DNA of 64,000 bases from Symbiodinium sp. CCMP2592 (GCA_905221615.1 CAJNDT010005001.1:551001-615000), one strand, 5' to 3'; shown: positions 9,079 to 19,148, numbered from the stretch's first letter. The notes: generated from the sequence alone by a model not told the origin. Made by a program: numbers and translations.

Positions 9079-10491
9079 GGACGGTTGTGGAACCCGCTGA
9101 TTCAAGCGAACCTCAAAGGGATCTTCGATTAATCTCTAGTGCTGTGTGCTTTGAGAGTTTAGGGATTTAGGGTGTAGGGGTTTAGGGTTTAAGGATATCC
9201 TCGGGTGGGGATCGGTAGAAGATCCGGGGTGCTTTTGGTTTCGGGGAGTAGGGTTCAGGGGCTTAGGGTTAAGGGGTTTCGGGGCTCACACTCGGACAAT
9301 CCAGGCGGGGCATATGGTTCGGAGTCTGTTGAGTGAAAAGGGGTTTAGGGTTTAAGGTATTGAACACCTCTTTCCGACCACTGGCTTAGGAGTTTGGGTT
9401 CGGGGCTTTAGTAAGGGCGCCTGAAAGTACATCTTGCTTGGCTCTTCTCTTTCGTAATGTTCTTGATACAGAACGGATTCCAAGAAAGCTGCTACATTCG
9501 GGTCGAGGCAGTTCAAAAAAATGTTAAACCCTAAACCCTAAACCCCTAAACCCTAAACCCCTAAACCTCTAAACCCCTAAACCCCTAAACTCTAGATGTG
9601 TCGGAACTTTGCTTGGAGTTTGAGTTTACGTCTTGGAGAACACTGCGCCCACAATCCCACACCACCTTATGATCCCTAAGCCTTGCACAAATCTTGGCAC
9701 GAAGCCAAAACCTCCCAAGCTGCAAACGCGAAGCACCGACACAACACTCAGAACCCAACACCTTGAACCCCAGCTCCGCAACATAAACTGTCTAAGGTTA
9801 TCTGCCTAATGTACTGGTATAGGAACCTGAGTAAGAAACCCGGGCCCTATAACCCCACAAAAGTAGGATTCATATAAAGAACCCAAATAGAGGCCCAAGG
9901 TTTCTTAATCAGATTTCTACATTACATGCCCCGGTCAAAGAACTGAGAAGCTGAACCATCCGGCACAAATCCGTAGAATACCAAGATCAAAACGCCCTGT
10001 ATCCTGCCAAGAACAAGTCGTAAATTGCTATAGAGACCTTAATGATTGGAATGCCGTTTTGGGGCATACGTACTGTAGGATCATTATATGTGGGACTTCT
10101 AAGGAATACTCTTACTCACTATAAGGCCCTAAACCCTAAAGCTCTAAAACTGGCAAGCATAGTGGCTATGGCGCGGCTGCGCAGGAGCGCTCGCAGGTGT
10201 CTGCCCTCAGGTCAACAATCCCTCCAGTGTTGGGGCATGGTCTACTTTAACCCTGAATAACCTACCTTTTCAGGGTTCCTTATTATGATTTCTTGTATAA
10301 GTCCTTAAAAAGCTAGGTTATTCGGGTTAAGGTATGCCTATGCTTTGAGACATGAGGGTTTAGCGGGGCTTCTGTTCTACATAGGTTCTGACTAATTAAG
10401 GTTCACAGGTCAGCTCAAGCTTAGGGTTTAGGGCCTAGCGTATGAAGTTTTACTGTAGGAGTTTCGGGCGCCAAAGGATGGCCTGATCTAG
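9079..10491 (+). CDS. Multi-exon gene, unknown product, complete 3' end
   Basis: Proposed exons are 9079-9156, 9194-9247, 9409-9510, 9639-9796, 9941-10019, 10158-10239, 10364-10384, 10409-10425 and 10459-10491 (stop TAG). Phases agree at all eight joins. Marker peptides are VVEPADSSEPQRDLRLISSA, a hydrophobic stretch LKVHLAWLFSFVMFLI with NGFQESCYIRVEA, KPPKLQTRSTDTTLRT, NHPAQIRRIPRSKRPVSCQE and GYGAAAQERSQVSALRSTIP. The hydrophobic stretch could be one membrane helix. The 37-base intron 9157-9193 is pure telomere-like repeat. The introns at 9797-9940, 10020-10157 and 10240-10363 each contain a MITE. The tiny exons at 10364-10425 are the least certain. The 5' end is not identified; a near-copy of the second exon lies at 8836-8882. 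Confidence 0.55.
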
Positions 10492-10517
10492 GGCTAGGGC
10501 CTTGCAAGACTTGACAA

Positions 10518-10627
10518 CTTCCTACTTGTCGGGTATCACGGGGAACTAAAGGTTAACCTTTTCGGTTATAAAGGGATTATGTAGGGACTACACTACCCAA
10601 AAAAGGTTAAAGGTTACCTCCTCGACT
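10518..10627. mobile_element. MITE family, arms AACTAAAGGTTAACC
   Basis: A palindrome beginning CTACTTGTCGGGTATC with arms GGTTAACCTTTT and AAAGGTTACCTCC. Copies are near 2050-2165, 11165-11310 and 18455-18575; single arms are near 32595 and 40380. This one sits between the plus-strand gene ending at 10491 and the minus-strand genes that begin near 10.86 kb. Confidence 0.65.
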
Positions 10628-10861
10628 GCTAGGACTTCAGAACAAGAAGACACGACCACTTTGTGAACTAGGGGCGGTAGGAATTTCGTTAGTTGGCTCC
10701 TCCATGCGGGGCGTCGGGTTCAGCCTGTTTTGGGCGTCCGCATTTGCAGATGAAGGTTTCGGCGTTGCTGGCCTGCTGGCTTCAGGGACTACAGAAGACT
10801 GAAACCCCACACCCTGAGCCCTAAACCCTAAACCCCTAAACTCTAAACTGAACTCTAAGAC

Positions 10862-10938
10862 TTTTCTTGACAGCTTTTGTAATTGACGGCAACGCTTTTG
10901 CGAAGGCTCGTCGCCTTTCCAGCCCTTGACTCAGGAGC
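10862..10938 (-). CDS. Basic coding exon
   Basis: The minus frame reads LSQGLERRRAFAKALPSIT, then KAVKKS, rich in Lys and Arg as in many C-terminal or nucleic-acid-contact segments. It is open from about 10945 to 10848. Further open minus frames lie at 11040-11150, but two frames compete there. It likely belongs to the minus-strand run above it. Confidence 0.35.
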
Positions 10939-11350
10939 TTTGTATATGTGTAGCTGTGCATACAGACGTCCATCCATCCATTCATCCATCCATCCACCCA
11001 TGCAAGAAACTCTTGGTTATGGATAATTATGATAGCCCTAAGGGCTACATGCCGTATCATCATCTGTTTTCGGCATTCTGGCGGGTTAAGCGCCGACGAT
11101 TCGATAACCTCCACCCCCAACGCTTCGTCGCAGCTACCACACCGGGGTTCTCGCAGTTCTGATACCTGTCCTTCTTGGCCAGTACCCTGGGGAACTAAAG
11201 GTTAACCGTCGGAACTCTATTGGGATATAGTATATATAGATATAGAGGGAGCATCGTAGTACCCCCCCCAAAAAAGTTTACGTAAAGGTTACCTCCACTA
11301 CTAGGATATTAGAGGAACGTTCACGCCCAACCCGACAGGCCCTCGCTCAC

Positions 11351-12155
11351 TGCCGCTGGCGCGCTCCCAGCTTCACGTCTGCCTTGTCCTTCTCAACGCG
11401 CCGAAGCCACCGGACACCAATGCTCTTGGCCTTGTGCAAACGTGGCATTCGTCATAGGGTTTGAAGGCACAAGCTTTGGGAGTTTCCGAACATAGGGGAC
11501 CCTGATATAATACCCTAAATAGTACGATCCTTATTGCAGGGACCCCAAAATAAGGTACCCCCAAATTTCGGAAACTCCCATTTCGAACCCCACAGAGGTT
11601 TCGCAAGCCTATCCTGCTCCCATAGCACCCTGGAAGGTGAACCCGGCCTTCAAGTCAACCGCAGACTTTAGAAGCTGCCCCCACCCTGTAATAGTGACTA
11701 TAAGGATTATATGAATATTATATTAGGGCCCGATTATATTCCTATTATACCACTATTACAGGGTGGGGGCAGCTTCTAACGCAGACTGCAAAACATAGCG
11801 ACATCGACAATTTTGTGAGTCGCAGCCTGGCAACTGCAGTACCTACAAAAGTCCACAACCCTGATAGTAGATACCGCCCTAAGGGTCCAAGTACCTAATA
11901 ATCATGTTTTGGCTCCCACTTGGCTGATCCGATAATCATATACTCTTTTATATAATTTTGAGGTGCACTTCTCTATCCTAAGCCCAAGTACCCAATTATT
12001 TGGTTTTTTTGGACCCTAAGGGCTGTGCCTAGGACCCCACCCACTCTTTGCGGGCTCTCAGTACCAATTCCTCGGCGTTGATTTCCTGGAAGCTGGCTTT
12101 GATGCGGCAGGCCTTGCTCAGGGCTTCCGCCGTCACCCGAGAACGGTTAAGGGCC
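11351..12155 (-). CDS. Two exons of a basic, helical protein
   Basis: Exon 12041 to about 12155 (minus) reads VTAEALSKACRIKASFQEIN, then AEELVLRARKEW, before GTGGGG. Exon 11351-11430 reads AKSIGVRWLRRVEKDKADVK, then LGARQR, with acceptor CAAG|G and a consensus donor GTGAGC. Phase 0 joins phase 0. Amphipathic, charged sequence suggests alpha-helix. The intron between them holds three MITEs (11477-11580, 11676-11780, 11876-12028). The 5' boundary of the first exon is unclear because the upstream 40 bases are telomere repeat. Confidence 0.5.
11477..11580. mobile_element. MITE family, arms TGGGAGTTTCCGAAAAT
   Basis: A palindrome with arms TGGGAGTTTCCGAA and TTCGGAAACTCCCA and an interior with ATAGTAGGATCCTTAT. 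This is the most frequent family here. Further copies are near 17586-17670, 32340-32463, 37685-37876 (two), 39001-39115, 41540 (one arm), 42297-42407, 43615-43712, 49773-49878 and 61060-61172. At 42.3 kb it fills most of an intron. Confidence 0.75.
11876..12028. mobile_element. MITE family, arms CCCTAAGGGTCCAAGTACC
   Basis: Palindromic arms CTAAGGGTCCAAGTACC and GGACCCTAAGGG. Related copies are near 21712-21805, 23440-23550 and 28893-29000. A variant with GGGTCCATGTACCC arms occurs near 15715-15838, 38405-38508 and 40120-40230. Confidence 0.65.
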
Positions 12156-12589
12156 ACGGTTTAGGGGTTTAGGGTTTAGGGTTTAGGGTTTAGGTTTTGG
12201 GCTTGGCTCATATAGGCGTCGTAGGCGACAATACGCCGATGCTTGCTTGAAATTGCTGGCTTCACGGTGTATCGGAAGATGATTATTCGTGTGCTCGTCC
12301 CAGCATGGATAGTAATTCGCATGCCTACCAGCAGTTCGAGGTGCAACGGCCAGCTGTTCCATTTCTGGATGGAAAGCTATGTTTCGCGAGGAGTTCTGAT
12401 TTGCCGACAAATAATTCTAATGGGGGAAGTTTCGGACAGCGAACAACTGGCCCTCAATAAGAGGAATCAAGGTGGGCCCCTGAAAGCAGGCATAGAAAAG
12501 CCCGTACCATGCCTTACACAACCGCATCTATCAAAAGACTCACCTGCCCAAAGGGTCCTGTGTACTGTTATGGGGGATACTTCCCTAAG

Positions 12590-12669
12590 TCATTATAGTT
12601 ATTCCCTAAACCCTAAACCCTAAACCCTAAATCCTAAACCCTAAACCCTAAACTCATTATAGTTATTCC
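12590..12669. repeat. Telomere-repeat insertion with exact 16-base duplication
   Basis: TCATTATAGTTATTCC occurs at 12590-12605 and again, identical, at 12654-12669. Between them are 48 bases of CCCTAAA repeat with one variant unit. The insertion interrupts a MITE (12548-12719) whose uninterrupted relatives show the empty site. Confidence 0.9.
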
Positions 12670-13126
12670 TAATATGGAAACCCTACATTCTACTATATCG
12701 GTACATGGGACCCTTGGGGCTGTAGATCCCTGGAAAATGTCGGGTCTGAGGAGCTTCTGGGGCTCTCCCTGATTGGCTCTTGGATTCCTACTTCCCCTAA
12801 ATACCCATAGGCTTCAAACCGCAGACTTTGAGAATGAGACTACCACACAAAAGCCCCAAAAGTTGAAAAGTTTGGGTTTTGGACCAAGAAGTCTGAGTCT
12901 TGGCTGCTTGAAGATCTTGGGCTGCGAGAGTCTGTTGTCTGCACAGGCAAATCCTACAATCCTGTTGCAATCGTCTGGGCCCCCTTCATAAGCTGCTCGG
13001 CTGTGAATTCTTCGAGGGCTTGGGAAGAACGGAACGCCGCCAAAAAAACAAAAGCCCCTTTACGAACCCTACGCAGCCCTTATGGAGCTCTCCAGAAACC
13101 CTGATCCTAAACCCTAAACCCCAAAC

Positions 13127-13232
13127 CCAGAGAACCCAATACCCCTTAATTAAGGAATATGGCTTAAATTATATAGGGTTTCATATTATGATTTAAGCCA
13201 TATTCCTTATTAAGGGGTATTGGGCTCTCTGG
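13127..13232. mobile_element. MITE family, arms CCCTTAATTAAGGAATAT
   Basis: Palindromic arms CCCAATACCCCTTAATTAAGG or CCAGACCTTCCAAAATCCC with a shared TTAATTAAGGAATATACC core. Copies are near 16486-16582, 37066-37160, 45050-45170, 45785-45890, 48955-49062 and 55950-56060, plus a diverged one at 15242-15318. Confidence 0.7.
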
Positions 13233-13436
13233 ACCCCTACCCTAAACTCTGTAAGCCCCAAGCCAAAAACCGCAGGACCCGAACCGCCCCCGTCCCATTG
13301 CCTCGTGCTCAAAGCATTTGACCAACTCCTGTGCAAGCAGCTGGCTCATTGGGTATCGGGTTTGTTCGACGGTTCGTCGGAAGGTGTAAAGTCTATGAAA
13401 ACTTCTGTCGGGTCGGTGAAGTTTTATTGGGTTCAC

Positions 13437-16428
13437 AAGCTGTTATCGTAGCTGTCTTCTGGTTGCAGTAAGTGTACCCGACCCGGATTAGTGCTAGCCG
13501 TTGATTCTGTGCCACGGCGCCTGCAAGACCGCCAGCTGAAGACATCGAAGCTTACCAGGAAGTTGGTGTCTACATGATTAGATCGGGCCAATGCTCTGAG
13601 GAGCTTCTCTGGGCAGTTATACAGTAAGACTATATGCAACACCCGAATAACACCCGAATCCCCCCCAAAGACTCATGGCAACAGCCTCGAGGCTTTAGCA
13701 TTTTTTGAGACTGAAGAAACAAAGGAAAAGGAGTCTAGACCCAAGAGTAAGCTAGGAATAAAAAGGGTGCCCTTTTTGGTTTAAAGGGGCTTATAAGGGA
13801 ACCTAAACCCTCAAAAAAAGGGAATAAGGGCCTACTCTGGGTCCTAGGAGTAAACCCTAAATAAGGACCCTGAACTCAGCGGAGCGACAAAATCGAAGGA
13901 GCTCAGGAGCGGAAAAGGAGGATTGTCATCGGGGGCTTCGAGAGACTAATTGGAAGATGATGGTATATTTATTTACTAGGTTGGCCCTTCAAAGCCTCTG
14001 AAAAATATTCGTACATAGGGTCCTATTATGCCCAATAAGGGAAAATATAAAATGTCCCAAAGGCCTACCTAGTTTACAATAAGGAAACCTAAGGAATAAT
14101 CATGGTAATTGTTGAGGCTTCTACAGTAGGGAGCTTCGAAAGACTGGGGCTAGGCTCCATGGTTTGAGGATCCTGATACCAAGTAGCCGATTATGCAGCC
14201 TTTCCGTCAGGAGCCACTTAGCTTTTTTCTTTTATTACTCGTTCGTGGAGTAATGGATACTCTTGTGCTACGACGGTATGCACAAAGATAATGTATACTC
14301 ACTGGCCCAACACCCAAGGAACAAAAGTTGCAACTTTCAGAATCGACTACCTTATAACATGCCCAATAGTTGAAAAGTTGAGATTATCTGTGTAACAGGT
14401 TTTGGAGGTATTTTATGGCGTTCGTACTTGCTGAGGTCTGTATAGTTCACCATGCAGGCGTTTTGGAGCAGTGTGTGAAGAGTATGCATGAGGTTTCAAG
14501 GTATGCGCTGTGGTTCTATGCGAAGTTCGGGGGCCAGGTGCAAGGCATACCTGTTGCTTCATGAACTGCTCATAGGCTTGTTGGCTGATCCGGATGCTAG
14601 TAGCTGCCTCGTCTGTCCACTTGTCCTCCTCGGGGTTCAGCTCAGAGGCGAGCCTTGCGTGAGCTGTTGATGTGGAGTATTGCATGTGCCGAGGTTTTCT
14701 GGGACGCTGCGGAGTTAACTACAGACGTGACTACACGGTACGTACAAGCATACAGCATGTTAACCAACATGTACCTAGACCAAATCTTGAGAAGTATGGC
14801 GTTGAGGATCGTAGCGGTTTGTGCTTTCGGCGATGTTAGATCCAGGACCGGAAGCAGGGAACTGAAGTGCTGACAAAGACAGGAGCGATTGGCACAGCCC
14901 CACGTGTGATTGGAGCTGTAAGCTTGAACTGCGGACGTCAAGCATGAGCTTATTAAAAAACAAGAAGAGGTAGGTTCCGGGGTAATATATATTTCACAGT
15001 AGTTATAAGTTATAAGAAGCAACCCCCAGATAGCTTTGGCGAATACTCCCCCCCACATTAGGGTTTGGAGTTCCAGGAAACGGTAAGAAGCGAATCTGCA
15101 GCAACACTGCTCGAGTGTTGGAGGTTGCAGCTAAAGCGAACTCAGAATGAAATTCACCGCCAAGGCAGCAACAACAACAAAATGCACCAACCCATAAAAA
15201 CCGGAACCGACAAGAGACGACCGAACAGCAAACCGATTCGTCTCGTACCCAGGCCTTGCAATACCCCTTAATTGAGGAAGATATACATTAAGTTATGGCA
15301 AGATCCCGGGTACGAGTTGGGATAGGTTCATTCCTGAATTCAAGCCATATTCGAAGTCCCTGGTCCGCTAATCCTACGATTGTAGAGGGCGGCTCGTCCA
15401 AAACATAACATTGCCCAGACCTGCTCGCATACTGTACGCAAGTATAAAAGAGTCACTCTAATATCTAAACCCCAAACCCCCAAGCCCTAAACAACTTAAA
15501 AAAAAAAAAACTATGCGCAAAACTGAAACCCCCAAACCCTAAACAACTAAGAAAACCCTATACCCTAAACTGAAGAATCCGAGAGAGTCGGCAAACCGGG
15601 TAAAAGCTTGAGAAATAGGCTGTAATGAAAGTATTGTAGTCAGGTGGAAGCTGTACTAATCCCTAAGGGTAATAGGCTGTAATGAAAGTATTGTAGTCAG
15701 GTGGAAGCTGTACTAATCCCTAAGGGTCCATGCACCCATATAGAGATACATGAGCCCCAAAGTACCTATATACGGACTTGACTACATTAAGGCCAATGTA
15801 TATGCTATATGAGTACATGGACCCTCAGGGAACCCTAAACCATAAAGCCTAAACCGTGTTTACCGCAACCAGTTCAGGACTCCCCCGGTAGCACAGTTGG
15901 AACAAACAGGACTGGACCTCTCGGCTGCATCCTGCAAGTTTCAGGAACATGGGTGGTTGTCAAAATTGGGACCCTTTCTTGGGTACCCTAAATATTAGGT
16001 GCCGTATTATAACTGATGTCCGTTATTAATAATAATAATGATATTATTAGGGACCCAAAAAGGGACCCTAATTTTGACAACCACCCACATGTATAATGCG
16101 TAAGGCTGTAAACGTTGAGAGTTTGTTGGCGAGGTCACGAAGTGTCAAGTCTGCATGTGCGCGTCCTTCGTGGCACGACCACTCCGACGAAGAATCCCTC
16201 AGCCAAAATGCCTGACCCTCAGCATCGCAAACTCTCAGTCCGAAACCCCTACCCTGGGGATCAAAATAGCCCAAAAGCCTTATATAGTATGGTCTTTGGG
16301 CCCACAAGCCTTCATGTATGAGTCCTTAGATCCCTAGGGTTAACCAAAACCCACAGCAGCTACGCCCCAGCCCTGGAACCCTGCATCGATCGGTCAAGCC
16401 GCATATTGGGATCCAGTGTAAACTCTGC
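13437..16428 (-). CDS. Thirteen-exon gene fragment, unknown protein
   Basis: Minus exons are 16428-16380, 16231-16089, 15931-15864, 15619-15571, 15431-15314, 15130-15082, 14928-14781, 14640-14551, 14426-14397, 14228-14180, 13935-13869, 13595-13556 and 13506-13437. The reading phase agrees at all twelve joins. Marker peptides are EFTLDPNMRLDRSMQ, CDAEGQAFWLRDSSSEWSCH, RSSPVCSNCATGGVLNWL, CYVLDEPPSTIVGLADQGLR, SNIAESTNRYDPQRHTSQDL, NPEEDKWTDEAATSIRISQQ, KWLLTERLHNRLL and NQRLALIRVGYTYCNQ. Introns are mostly 120-275 bases and many hold one MITE of a different family (16.3, 16.0, 15.8, 15.3, 14.3, 14.0, 13.8 kb). No start or stop codon is assigned; a further exon may lie near 13300-13410 (RRTVEQTRYPMSQLLAQELV). 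I do not recognise a domain. Splice sites were chosen by eye, so single edges may be wrong. Confidence 0.62.
15614..15727. repeat. Exact 57-base tandem duplication
   Basis: 15614-15670 and 15671-15727 are identical. The unit contains the intron 3' end and first bases of the exon at 15619-15571 (minus strand) plus one end of the MITE at 15717-15838. Confidence 0.92.
15950..16088. mobile_element. MITE, arms TGGGTGGTTGTCAAAATT, at a splice donor
   Basis: Palindromic arms GGGTGGTTGTCAAAATT and AATTTTGACAACCACCC. On the minus strand its terminal GTGGGT is the donor of the 16231-16089 exon. A second copy is at about 60885-60990, with no exon seen next to it. Confidence 0.75.
16252..16342. mobile_element. 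MITE family, ends CCCTGGGGATC / GATCCCTAGGG
   Basis: Shares the interior CAAAATAGCCCAAAAGCC and TGGTCTTTGGGCCC with copies at 21800-21915 and 37268-37362. Here it lies in the first intron of the 13-exon model. Confidence 0.65.
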
Positions 16429-16769
16429 CTGCATATGCAGGGGCGCAAGTACCCCACATTGAGATCTCTAGCCCAGAGCGCCCAATACCCCTTAATTAAG
16501 GAATGTGGCTTAAATTATAAGGGGCTTCATATTATGATTTAAGCTATATTCCTTAATTAAGGAGTATCGGGCTCTCTGGGAGATCAGTCTTCAGTCGAGC
16601 AGATGGCTTTGGTGTACTGGGTCCGTGGGATTCAAAAGCTCAAGTAATGGGGTGTTTTAGGACATGGCGCGACTGCTTGGGATCCAACTTGGTGGCGAAG
16701 TACCTTCCGCACTCAAAGTCCAGTTTTTTTCAAAGGGAGGTCCGCAGCCATTTGTTGTCCACTTCGGCT

Positions 16770-16812
16770 CTCTCTCTCTCTCTCTCTCTCTCTCGCTCGC
16801 TCGCTCGCTCGC

Positions 16813-16888
<76 letters not shown>
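16770..16888. repeat. CT microsatellite with central CTCG block
   Basis: About 119 bases of CT, interrupted by an (GCTC)n tract. Long open frames through it are artefacts of Ser-Leu or Arg-Glu repeats. Confidence 0.95.
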
Positions 16889-16891
<3 letters not shown>

Positions 16892-16971
16892 CTGTACTTA
16901 ACCCACGCTTTCAGAGGTTCCCAAGGGCTCCACAAAGGTCTTATAGAGTTTAGGGCATAAGGTCTCATGGT

Positions 16972-17447
16972 TCAGGGGTTGAAATTAAACAAAGGATTTG
17001 AGCGCTTATTGGTAGAGGCCTTGCCAACTTCAAAGATCATGCACACTTCTTGGAGGCCCTTTTGACTTAGTAAGTAGGGTTAGTAAGGTGGGTTATGGGG
17101 ATTATAATAGGGTTTCTGGGGGATACTAAGTATAGACTTACTAAGTCAAAAGGGCCTCCAAGTTGTGAATGCGATAAAGACAGTTGCCAGTTGAGGCTCT
17201 AACACCTGCGTGCCTACGCACAAGCCGTAACACTGGACTCCCGAAAGGCTAGACCCCTGAACCTAGCAACCAAAAGATTCAGCCCGTACATGGGGAGAAC
17301 ACCTAAACATTGAATCCCAAGCCCGCCTTTTTTAAGCACGGACTAAGCCCCCCAAAACCCTAACCCTAAACCACCAAAGAAGCCTCGGTAGTGGCATTGG
17401 AGAACTTGCAGCCAAGACCGATCGACACGTTGTCGAAGAAGGCCTTT
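16972..17447 (-). CDS. Three-exon 3' gene end, unknown protein
   Basis: Minus exons are 17447-17372 (KAFFDNVSIGLGCKFSNATT, then EASLV), 17256-17206 (SSLSGVQCYGLCVGTQ) and 17019-16972 (STNKRSNPLFNFNP, then TGA). Phase 0 is kept at both joins. The first donor is GTTTAGGG, at the start of a short telomere tract. The second intron holds a MITE (17049-17162). A MITE (17477-17570) also precedes the first exon. Function unknown. Confidence 0.48.
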
Positions 17448-17952
17448 CTGTAGGGTTTTTTCAGTTCGGCAGGGTCTACCCCGAGGCTCCATAGTAGTTC
17501 GTTTTTGGGATTACCTTATAGGATTCTATATATGAACTCCACAAAGCAACTACTATGGAGCCTTAGGGTAGGGCCATCTCTTCTGGGAGTTTCCGGAAAT
17601 TTTTGGGCCGTTATGATAAGGATCCTATAATTCAGGGTACTATGTTAGGGTCCCCTGTTTTCGGAAACCCCTATCTATAAACTCTGAACATCGAGACTCT
17701 GCGGCCTGAGAAACACATACAAAACTGATATAAGGGCCTTGATAGTTAGAACAGGGTTTTTGCGGCCCATTCGACTATAATTACAGTAAGGAACCCACAA
17801 AATAGGGTAGGTAATTATTCAGGCCCGCTATAGTACACCCTGAAGCCTAGAGTAGAAGCCAGAATGTTATGCCCTTAAGGTAAAGTATAAGGGATCCTAG
17901 CACCAATCCTCCTCAACTCATGTTCCAACTTTCTGGGGCTCACGTAGAAATA

Positions 17953-18126
17953 CTAAAATTCAGACGGACGGGGCAGGTTTTGAGGAAGCATCCGCTGAAA
18001 GTTAACCTTTGGAGTTTAAAAACACTAACCCCTTAAACCACGTTAACCACTTAATTGCTGAGTTTCACAAGCGCCGGCAAGTTGACTATAGGGGACAACG
18101 TGTGAAAAACGGTACCCATCCCGCTC
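17953..18126 (-). CDS. Two-exon 3' gene end
   Basis: Minus exons are 18126-18069 (SGMGTVFHTLSPIVNLPAL) and 17994-17953 (RMLPQNLPRPSEF, then TAG). Phase 0 joins phase 0 and the second acceptor is a good TTTCAG. The intron is 74 bases without a MITE. Product unknown. Confidence 0.45.
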
Positions 18127-18283
18127 CTAAGATCTAAGATGACATCACGACTAGAGCACCCTAAAAATATTGAGGATTTCCTTCTCTTAAGCCCTAACTC
18201 CTAAACCCATACTATGAAGGGCCACGAGGACTCTGGGAGTTGCCATGTCTTCCCAGAAGATCGGGCTCAGGGCTGTAGAGTGT

Positions 18284-18425
18284 AAGGTTGGGTTCTGGAG
18301 GTTAAGGGTTTAGGGTTTAAGGTTGGGCTTTGGAGGTTCAGGGTTTAGGGTTTAAGGTTGGAATTGGGAGGTTAAGGGTTTAGGGTTTAAGGTTGGGTTT
18401 TGGAGGTTAAGGGTTAGAGTTTGGG
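18284..18425 (+). repeat. Minisatellite with telomere-like core
   Basis: Four units of about 41 bases with the core GGGTTTAGGGTTTAAGG followed by TTGGG and GGAGGTTAAGG. A short telomere tract has been amplified together with its flank. Confidence 0.8.
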
Positions 18426-18636
18426 GCTAGGGCTTTTCGGGTCCAGTGTTTGAGGGTTTACCTACTTGTCCAGTACCCTGCACGACTAAACGTCAACCCT
18501 TGGGAGTATATTGGAGTTATACAGGGATCATAGTACCCCAACAGGGTTAAAGGTTACCTACTCTATTACTAGGTCAAGGTTAGGGTTTGGGGTTGGGGCT
18601 CTGGGGGTCTAGAGCTTAGGGCACAGGGTCTCCAGT

Positions 18637-19148
18637 CTACCTAGGTTTGTTTTTTTTTTTTTTTTTTTCTGGTGCTTTTTTCGCTCGCCTAGATGGGTCG
18701 CACTCAACGAGCAACACACTAAAGTACAGGAATAACGGGTTTAGGGGTGCCAGCGCTTAGGGCTCATGAACGGGCACGGCTTGCGAATCTGGTTTGTTTG
18801 CCGCTGACTCTCGGCAAAGCCAAGCCATCAGCATGTTAACCAGTGAAGCAAAGCTCCGTGATTTCTGAGGCACGAGGCAACATATCACTCAAAAGCAACA
18901 TGTCCTTCATACCCCAAACCCTAAACCCCCACCCTATTCCCCACACTCTTGCTAGTCGAGTCACGAACATGGCTAACTGTATATCGCGCAGTAGGCTGCC
19001 AGTTCAGCGCATGGCATAGAAGTGCAGCTCCGAACCGCCAAACCCTTTCTGGGTACAACTTTAAGGTTCTATCATGGGGTCTCCCTTGCAAGTCTATGGG
19101 GCCGGCCATTTCAGAGGTGGGTTTTTCGACTGTAACTGCATTCTGCAT
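18637..19148 (-). CDS. Four-exon gene with telomere-like 40-base intron
   Basis: Minus exons are 19148-18945 (from an ATG: MQNAVTVEKPTSEMAGPIDL, later RFGAALLCHALNWQPTARYT), 18904-18841 (MLLLSDMLPRASEITELCFT), 18803-18778 (ANKPDSQA) and 18702-18637 (CDPSRRAKKAPE, then a Lys run encoded by the A tract, then TAG). Phases agree at each join. The intron 18944-18905 is a 40-base G-rich telomere-like tract beginning GTGGGG and ending GAAG. The opposite strand is also open over 18949-19197, which weakens the first exon. The last exon depends on the poly-A tract and is the least certain. Confidence 0.45.

Noticed and set aside
16647-16968. Three long frames of 84-103 codons
   Set aside because: All depend on the CT/CTCG repeat. 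The unique part at 16660-16760 may hold a small exon, but every frame is open and I could not choose.
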